Shown one piece after another: positions 58,831 to 64,000 of a stretch of 64,000 bases of DNA. Position numbers and translations under genes: made by a program. The notes beneath the pieces are model-generated. The model worked only from the letters and a program-made list of their open reading frames with translations, ran no database searches and was not told where the DNA came from. The stretch's first letter is position 1; each line of letters starts with the position of its first letter. This stretch comes from Bacteroidota bacterium (GTDB lineage Bacteria; Bacteroidota; Bacteroidia; Flavobacteriales_D; Crocinitomicaceae), in assembly GCA_006226425.1 (NCBI GenBank), contig SBGX01000029.1, positions 1 through 64,000 on the forward strand, given 5' to 3'.

Positions 58831-61203
58831 CTATTTTGTGAATAGAGAGATTATAGACACGGTCATCCCGGTCAAACTACCTACAACTCCCGTCATACCA
58901 ACCAATTCAGCTGTTGAGAAACCTTGTTTGATTTCCAGATCTTTTTTCGGAACGACAATTTCTGATCCCAATTTGATTCTGGGGTGTACTTTGAACAAAA
59001 CAAAGTTTCTGGTTGTTTTGGCAATTCCATTGGAATAGACAACATACACTCGTCTTTTGTTGGCCAAATCTCCATATCCACCGACAGATCGAACGTAGTA
59101 ACGCAGTCTTCGTCCCTGTTTGTATGGGATTTCAGAATTGAGGCGAACGTTTCCGAAAACCTTCACAGTTTCGTTGATTTTAGGAATAATGATTTCATCT
59201 CCGTATTGAAGTGTGATGTTCTTCTTCGAGTTCGGATTTCGAAGGATTTTTTTGTATTCGATCGGAATTGAAAGTTCAATTTTTTCCACGGTTTCTGTTC
59301 CAACGCGATCCGTTCGACGAATAATTTTCAATCCTTCCGGGTTGGCATCAGCGGTCAAGCCACCAGATCGAATAATTACATCGAGTACTTTTTCCTTTTT
59401 GTTGGCCAAAACATACTTCCCAGGATAAAAGGCAGCTCCACGAACCGTCACAACATTCAGACGCTCGTATATGGGCATTTTTCGAATTTGGATAACATCG
59501 TAAGGCATTAGGGGGATGTTCTGAGAAAGATCCCGAACCCCGTCATTTAATCTGATTGTGATAATTTGGGAAGTTTCGATGTTGTCAAATACGACCGAAT
59601 CTTTTTTCACAATTCGCGAAATCTCTACAATGCTAGATGCTGCCTCAGTCAATCCTCCTGCCTGAAGCATCAGATCAAAAAGAGAGATATTCTCCACGAA
59701 AGTATATCGTCCCGGACGACGAATCTCTCCACCGATACTTACTGTAAAGTCTTCTTTAAAGTCGAATACAGAAGAGATCACGAGTTCATCTTCTCGCTGA
59801 AGTGTCAGGTTGTGATTTGCATCTCCGGAAAACACTTTTCGAATATCAATCGTGATAATTTCTTTGGTTAAATCTTCCCGTAATCTAAACAATTGGGCAG
59901 AACTTCGATAGGCGTCTTCCTGTAGACCATCAGCACCATCAATCAGATCTTTGATCGTCATTCCTTCTACCAACTCATAGCTGTCTGGTCTGAAAACTGC
60001 ACCTTTAACAGAGACTCTGTTCTCAAAACGGTCCAGAATGATTCCTACGCGGAACAAATCTCCATTTTTGGGTTTATAGTTTTTGTAATCCTCCTCTCGA
60101 AGGTCAGAAATCCGCAGTTCTTTTTCTGTGTTTTGAGTCAATTTGATGTTAGCCTTGTATGCTGCTTCGTCAAAACCACCACAGTAAAACAACAGGTCGT
60201 CAAAGGTTTCTCCTTCCAACAATTCATATAAACCACTTCGCTTGACCTTTCCAACGATTTTTACTCGTCTCTGATAAAGTGGAATTCTGATGAGGTCATT
60301 ATCGAGTAGGTTAATATTCCCACTTTGATCTCCCTTGGTTAGATAAGCGTATAAATCCACCGTTTTGATCACTTTATTGTCACGAAGGATTTCAATGGCC
60401 CGGTAACTTCCGTTATCATCCGGTCCGCCTGCCTTGTGTAATGCTCCAAAAAGAGTCGTTAAAGAGGAAATGGGGTAGTTCCCTGGTTTCCGGCTCCCGA
60501 TGATCGTAACGTTAATTGTTCTTACAGAAGTAATATTGATCGAAATATCGGATTGTCCCCCCAGCGTTTTGAAGATGCGCTGGAGTGATTTTTTGATGAG
60601 GCTTTTGGCTGCGGAAAAGGTTAGTCCACCTACTTTCAACTGACCAACGGAAGGTAATCTGATTCTTCCTTCACGATCGACCGTACAACTTGTTGCATAT
60701 TCTTGTAATCCGAATACGACTACGCTCATAGCGTCGCCGGGGCCTAAAACGTAGTTGGGTGGCGGAGCGAGGTTTAGGTTCGGATCAAAAGACAGGTTGG
60801 GGTTACTGAAGATTTCAGAACCAAAAATCTGTTCATTGAACTTCTTGGCGGATATCCCAGATCGTTTGTCCACTTCAATGGGCTTTTCTGAAATCTTTGT
60901 ACCGATTTCAACATTCGTTTCGGAAAAATCGGCTGACTTGTTCTCTAAACGTGACTTCAGAATAGAGAAATCACCAGGAGGCATTCCATTACTGATCGCC
61001 ATAGCTTCCAACTCTTCCATAGAGATGCTTTGACGCTTCATTTCATCCTTGATTTTATTGACTTCGGCTTCGGTCAGGCTTTGAACTTTAATGTTCTTGA
61101 TTTTATCAGGGCTGATAAGGCTTTGAGATCTCAGTACTGAGAAGCTAAAAAAAGCGCATACTAATAGCAGTAAGCGCAAGTCCAATAGCAATAATCTTAT
61201 CAT
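58831..61203 (-). CDS. Outer-membrane polysaccharide export protein (Wza-like, multiple SLBB domains)
   Basis: A 790-residue exporter, much longer than E. coli Wza (about 380). After a signal peptide (LLLLDLRLLLLVCAFFSFSV) come a helical region, a Poly_export domain (NYVLGPGDAMSVVVFGLQEY, about 150-170; then VDREGRIRLPSVGQLKV), and about five or six SLBB-type beta-grasp repeats (ITIIGSRKPGNYP-like starts such as VTIIGSRKPGNYPI, VKIVGKVKRSGLYEL and VTVRGAAFYPGKYVL), ending in a short hydrophobic helix (about 770-787). The ATG at 61203 is preferred over a TTG at 61233 that lies in the -7 box. First gene of the operon. Confidence 0.88.
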   Translation of the reverse strand: MIRLLLLDLRLLLLVCAFFSFSVLRSQSLISPDKIKNIKVQSLTEAEVNKIKDEMKRQSISMEELEAMAISNGMPPGDFSILKSRLENKSADFSETNVEIGTKISEKPIEVDKRSGISAKKFNEQIFGSEIFSNPNLSFDPNLNLAPPPNYVLGPGDAMSVVVFGLQEYATSCTVDREGRIRLPSVGQLKVGGLTFSAAKSLIKKSLQRIFKTLGGQSDISINITSVRTINVTIIGSRKPGNYPISSLTTLFGALHKAGGPDDNGSYRAIEILRDNKVIKTVDLYAYLTKGDQSGNINLLDNDLIRIPLYQRRVKIVGKVKRSGLYELLEGETFDDLLFYCGGFDEAAYKANIKLTQNTEKELRISDLREEDYKNYKPKNGDLFRVGIILDRFENRVSVKGAVFRPDSYELVEGMTIKDLIDGADGLQEDAYRSSAQLFRLREDLTKEIITIDIRKVFSGDANHNLTLQREDELVISSVFDFKEDFTVSIGGEIRRPGRYTFVENISLFDLMLQAGGLTEAASSIVEISRIVKKDSVVFDNIETSQIITIRLNDGVRDLSQNIPLMPYDVIQIRKMPIYERLNVVTVRGAAFYPGKYVLANKKEKVLDVIIRSGGLTADANPEGLKIIRRTDRVGTETVEKIELSIPIEYKKILRNPNSKKNITLQYGDEIIIPKINETVKVFGNVRLNSEIPYKQGRRLRYYVRSVGGYGDLANKRRVYVVYSNGIAKTTRNFVLFKVHPRIKLGSEIVVPKKDLEIKQGFSTAELVGMTGVVGSLTGMTVSIISLFTK

Positions 61204-61230
61204 TTTTGGTGTCGGTATAATTTCGATCGG

Positions 61231-61260
61231 CAAAGGTAATTAAATTTTAGTAATCGTAAA
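61231..61260 (-). promoter_or_regulatory. Promoter of the polysaccharide operon
   Basis: TACCTTTG (61231-61238) with TTT at the -33 position after 19 bases (61258-61260), 27 bases before the wza ATG. The -33 is weak, as at purM. It is the only promoter-like site I found for the roughly 19-kb operon running down to wecG. Confidence 0.5.
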
Positions 61261-61312
61261 ATTTATGAAAGTATTTACTCACATACATAGACCGATGAAA
61301 AAGCATTTACCC

Positions 61313-61756
61313 CTAAATCATATTGGAATTAAAATATTTTGGGTCCTCACTGACTTCCTTTTCTACCCATTCAGGACATTCAAAATCCTCGTCTTCGCTC
61401 TTCAATTCGATTTCGGCAAGAAGCAATGCAGGAAAGGGTTCAGTGAAATCATCCACCTCCCAAATATGTAACCCAAATTTTACTTTGTAACGATTTTTGA
61501 CAATTTTCTTTGGGCAGAATAAACGGAGGAGTTCTTCTGCCTCCTGAACCGGGATTTCATACTCAAATTCAGCCCGGGTGATGCCTGTATTGCTCCCCTT
61601 GATGGTTAAATAGGCCTTTTCCCCCTTGAGCCGAACCCTGCTTACTAGCTGATCACTTTTGCTCAAATAGCCCTGCACGATTCGCTGCGGTGCTGGCTTT
61701 TCGATAGCGTTCCATTTTTCCCGATTCACTAAAAATTTGCGTTCGATCTCTACCAT
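61313..61756 (-). CDS. CYTH domain protein
   Basis: A 147-residue protein with the CYTH signature start MVEIERKFLVN and further conserved charged strands (VSRVRLKGEKAYLTIKG and AEFEYEIPVQEAEELLRLF, then KNRYKVKF, WEVDDFTEP and LLLAEIELKSEDE). CYTH enzymes hydrolyse triphosphates (inorganic triphosphatase, thiamine triphosphatase, class IV adenylate cyclase) using metal ions; the single-domain form here matches bacterial triphosphatases. The exact substrate is unknown. It is divergent from the FemAB-like gene. Confidence 0.9.
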   Translation of the reverse strand: MVEIERKFLVNREKWNAIEKPAPQRIVQGYLSKSDQLVSRVRLKGEKAYLTIKGSNTGITRAEFEYEIPVQEAEELLRLFCPKKIVKNRYKVKFGLHIWEVDDFTEPFPALLLAEIELKSEDEDFECPEWVEKEVSEDPKYFNSNMI

Positions 61757-61782
61757 ATCCTTCTTTAGAACTTAGGATTCAT

Positions 61783-61790
61783 TAATTTTG
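61783..61790 (+). promoter_or_regulatory. -7 box five bases before the FemAB-like gene ATG
   Basis: TAATTTTG ends five bases before the ATG at 61796, in the 39-base divergent gap after the CYTH gene start. No -33 TTTG was seen. Confidence 0.45.
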
Positions 61791-61795
61791 AAACG

Positions 61796-62680
61796 ATGAA
61801 GTTTATTCAAAGTTATGAATTAAATCGGGAGCGTTGGGATGGGCTGGTGAATGTTCACGGCCATTTACGACAATCTTCCTGGTTTATGGACATCTGCGCA
61901 AAAAAATGGTGTGCTTTGGTAAACGAAGATTATTCAAAGGGGCTGGCCCTGGCTTATAATGAAGTGTTGGGTAAGAAAATATTATACCCGGCGATCTATA
62001 CGCGAAGCAATGAACCTATGGGGTTCGATATTGGTGATCTCGAAGCTTTATTGGACTTGTTGAGAAAGGAATTTCACATTGCATCTTTTCAAACGGAAGT
62101 GACCTTAGAGTCATTGGGTACGGGTGTAGAAAGGGGAGCCAAAAACTTCCAGGTGACAGATCAAATTGATTTGAACCAACAGGCTAAACGGAGTTTAAAG
62201 AAGGCCGAGAAGAACGGAATTGAAGTGAAGAAAGTAGCTTGGAAACAAGGTTTTCATTTAATAGGAGAGGAGCTGGGGTCAAAGGTGACCGAACTAAACG
62301 AGGAAAATCTAGAAAGGATGCAACTGCTGCTATCAGAATTAGAGCAGAGAGAAATACTGATGTGTCAGGGAATTTTTCAGGAAGCAGAACTTCGAGGTGT
62401 GATGTATTATATAGAGTACAAAAACAAACGACTTTATCTGAAAGGGGCATGTCAAAAGGCTGTCAGGGATGTTGGTGGAATGTATCTGGCCATGGAAAGG
62501 GCGATTGGGGAAAGTTTGGAAAATGGAAGGTACTTTGATTTTGGAGGTTCGAATCTCGATGGAATTAGTCGCTTTTTTAAATCATTTGGTGCCACCGACC
62601 GAAATTATCATGTTTACGAATGGAATCGTGCTCCAAAATGGTTCAATTTACTACGTGATTTCAACAAAAGGAGAGCTTAA
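61796..62680 (+). CDS. FemAB/GNAT-like acyltransferase-fold protein
   Basis: A 294-residue protein resembling the FemX/FemAB and GNAT-like family: N-terminal LRQSSWFMDICAKKWCAL, a run RSLKKAEKNGIEVKKV (about 130-146) with the positively charged stretch common in Fem-like proteins, GVMYYIEYKNKRLYLKGACQ (about 202-221), and the family end YFDFGGSNLDGISRFFKSFG (about 247-266). FemAB proteins add aminoacyl groups to peptidoglycan; related ones in polysaccharide loci acylate sugars or add amino acids. It lies between the CYTH gene and the dehydratase gene. Confidence 0.65.
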   Translation: MKFIQSYELNRERWDGLVNVHGHLRQSSWFMDICAKKWCALVNEDYSKGLALAYNEVLGKKILYPAIYTRSNEPMGFDIGDLEALLDLLRKEFHIASFQTEVTLESLGTGVERGAKNFQVTDQIDLNQQAKRSLKKAEKNGIEVKKVAWKQGFHLIGEELGSKVTELNEENLERMQLLLSELEQREILMCQGIFQEAELRGVMYYIEYKNKRLYLKGACQKAVRDVGGMYLAMERAIGESLENGRYFDFGGSNLDGISRFFKSFGATDRNYHVYEWNRAPKWFNLLRDFNKRRA

Positions 62681-62692
62681 ATTCTGGACAGA

Positions 62693-64000
62693 ATGTTATT
62701 TTTGTTCATGCTTCGTCTGAAAAGTACAACTCCGAGATGGGTCATTGTTTTGGGTGACTTGTTCATTGCACTCTTTTCATTGGGTCTGTCCTATCTAATC
62801 CGATTTGACCTGGAAGCTGACACGAAACTCATTCAAAAAGAATGGGAAATTCTGTCTCAATCGATCCTGATTTATTTTCTCGTTAAGTTTTTGGTCTTTT
62901 ATCTTTTCAGGATTCACAAAGGAATAATTAGGCATACTTCATCAGAGGATATTCGGAGAATATTTTTAGCCAGTTTGAGTTGTTCGCTGGTTTTTGTAGT
63001 GCTCGGAGTTGTGAGGTGGAAGTTTTGGGATGGATACTTTTTGTTTCCGAATTCGGTCCTGATCATGGAATTTCTGATCTCCTTCTTCACCCTGCTAAGT
63101 TTTCGCTTTGCGATCAAGTACATGTACCTGGAATCCAAGAAGGAAAGTCAACAGGAAAAGAAGAACATATTGATTTACGGAGCGGGGGTTTCCGGACTGG
63201 TCACCAAACGAACAATTGAAAAAGATGTTCGCACGGGGTATCAGTTAATTGCTTTTGTAGATGATAACCGGAAGTTGAACGGGTCAAGAATTGAAGGGAT
63301 TCAGATTTATCATACATCCCGTCTGTTGGAATTGATTCGGCAAAAGGATATTGAGCTTCTGATCATGGCGATTCAGGAACCGCAGGAGCAACATAAAAAA
63401 CAAATTCTGGAAATTTGCCTGGAGGCGGGAGTCGAAGTCAGACAGGTGCCTAGCCCTAAAAGTTGGATCAATGGGGAATTTACGACCAAACAGATTTCCA
63501 AACTACAGATTGAAGACTTGCTAGGAAGAAATCCGATTCAGTTGAATGCGGATCAAATTCGACAGGAACTAAAAGGACAGGTCGTTTTGGTGACTGGGGC
63601 ATCCGGTTCTATTGGTTCAGGTCTTGTGAAGGAAATAGCCAATTATCAACCAGGAAAACTGGTATTGTTGGATCAGGCCGAATCCCCAATCTATGAATTG
63701 GAATACATGCTTCGAAATGATTTTCCAACATTGGATTACGAAGTGGTCATTGGCGATATTCGTGTGAAGAAAAGAATGAAGCGCTTGTTTGATGCTTATG
63801 GTCCAAAGTATGTCTTTCATGCGGCAGCCTATAAGCATGTTCCGTTGATGGAAGACAATCCTTCGGAAGCCGTAAATACGAACGTCCGGGGAACCGTTAA
63901 TCTGGTTGACCTGTCGCTAGAGTATGAAGTAGAAAAATTTGTGATGATATCGACCGACAAGGCCGTGAATCCAACCAATGTCATGGGGGCTTCCAAGCGA
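62693..64000 (+). CDS. UDP-sugar 4,6-dehydratase, PglF/WbpM/CapD type (3' end outside window)
   Basis: A 436-codon open frame, without a stop up to the right edge, from the ATG at 62693. It has an N-terminal membrane part of four helices (first WVIVLGDLFIALFSLGLSYL, about 16-35), a CoA-binding-like Rossmann segment (NILIYGAGVSGLVTKRTIEK, about 159-178), and the SDR domain starting VVLVTGASGSIGSGLVKEIA (about 298-317), then FHAAAYKHVPLMEDNPSEAV and MISTDKAVNPTNVMGASKR. This type makes UDP-4-keto-6-deoxy-GlcNAc for bacillosamine, QuiNAc or FucNAc-type sugars. It starts 12 bases after the FemAB-like stop, so likely the same transcript. Confidence 0.9.
   Translation, partial: MLFLFMLRLKSTTPRWVIVLGDLFIALFSLGLSYLIRFDLEADTKLIQKEWEILSQSILIYFLVKFLVFYLFRIHKGIIRHTSSEDIRRIFLASLSCSLVFVVLGVVRWKFWDGYFLFPNSVLIMEFLISFFTLLSFRFAIKYMYLESKKESQQEKKNILIYGAGVSGLVTKRTIEKDVRTGYQLIAFVDDNRKLNGSRIEGIQIYHTSRLLELIRQKDIELLIMAIQEPQEQHKKQILEICLEAGVEVRQVPSPKSWINGEFTTKQISKLQIEDLLGRNPIQLNADQIRQELKGQVVLVTGASGSIGSGLVKEIANYQPGKLVLLDQAESPIYELEYMLRNDFPTLDYEVVIGDIRVKKRMKRLFDAYGPKYVFHAAAYKHVPLMEDNPSEAVNTNVRGTVNLVDLSLEYEVEKFVMISTDKAVNPTNVMGASKR

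Noticed and set aside
61204-61233. N-terminal extension of the Wza gene by ten codons (TTG start)
   Set aside because: The TTG lies in the -7 box TACCTTTG, and the added residues precede a normal signal peptide.
1-64000. CRISPR arrays, insertion sequences, integrases of mobile elements, prophage
   Set aside because: No regularly spaced repeats, transposase motifs, att-like duplications or phage structural genes were seen. The tyrosine recombinase at 4.8 kb is in a housekeeping context.

Overview
The window is a chromosomal segment from a member of the Bacteroidota, most likely a gliding or non-gliding marine/freshwater flavobacterium-like lineage (order Flavobacteriales in the broad sense; placement below phylum is inference). 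The indicators are a complete porP/sprF-gldK-gldL-gldM-gldN cluster (type IX secretion core), a protein that is almost only a T9SS sorting domain, a TonB-dependent receptor paired with a DUF4249 lipoprotein, DUF2851 and DUF2797 proteins, and promoters of the Bacteroidota type (TTG/TTTG, 19 bases, TAnnTTTG). Gene density is very high: no gap exceeds about 210 bases. There are no rRNAs, insertion sequences, phage genes or CRISPR arrays, and no clear pseudogenes.

Layout. 1-4.4 kb (minus): the classical translation operon, tRNA-Thr(TGT)-Tyr-Gly-Thr(GGT)-tuf-tRNA-Trp-secE-nusG-rplK-rplA-rplJ, with a good promoter at 4395-4424. 4.4-16 kb (minus): housekeeping genes (hpf, xerC-like, rpsU, apt, an HhH protein, a sodium:neurotransmitter-symporter-type transporter with a 47-residue companion, an RmlD-like reductase, a K+ channel, a PspC-like protein, DUF2851, serS, rpmA, rplU, an EamA transporter). 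16-20.9 kb: mixed strands, with a TonB-like protein, an initiating sugar-phosphate transferase, a T9SS-tailed mini-protein, an alkyltransferase-like protein, an SDR and an arginase-fold protein. 21-27.4 kb (plus): the T9SS core genes, closed by a strong terminator. 27.5-30.9 kb (plus): ABC-F ATPase, DUF2797, and a small exported protein. 30.9-38.8 kb (minus): pyrF, DUF4249 and a TonB receptor in one unit, then prfA and a purM-like gene, and an OmpA/TSP3 protein. 38.9-41.3 kb (plus): rmlA-rmlC-rmlB. A symmetric terminator then separates this from the minus-strand region.

41.4-61.2 kb (minus) is a surface-polysaccharide locus. After a phosphoglucose/phosphomannose isomerase gene with its own promoter, nineteen tightly packed genes run from wza at 61203 down to wecG at 42425: export (Wza, Wzz), GDP-fucose synthesis (gmd, fcl), a CMP-sugar-like module (acylneuraminate-type cytidylyltransferase, YhcH cupin, FkbM methyltransferase, HpaI-type aldolase, SDR, 6-phosphogluconolactonase, HAD phosphatase, 2-hydroxyacid dehydrogenase), a secreted glycosidase-like protein, Wzx, two paralogous DUF115-type proteins, a putative GT-B glycosyltransferase, Wzy and WecG. 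61.3-64 kb holds a CYTH protein, a FemAB/GNAT-like protein and the 5' part of a PglF/WbpM-type nucleotide-sugar dehydratase that runs off the right edge.

The most interesting candidates are the aldolase/cytidylyltransferase module, which looks like a route to a CMP-activated 2-keto-3-deoxy sugar acid without a visible NeuB-type synthase; the pair of DUF115-like paralogues, which could be its transferases; and a repeated promoter layout in which TAnnTTTG lies only 4-7 bases before the ATG, suggesting leaderless mRNAs.
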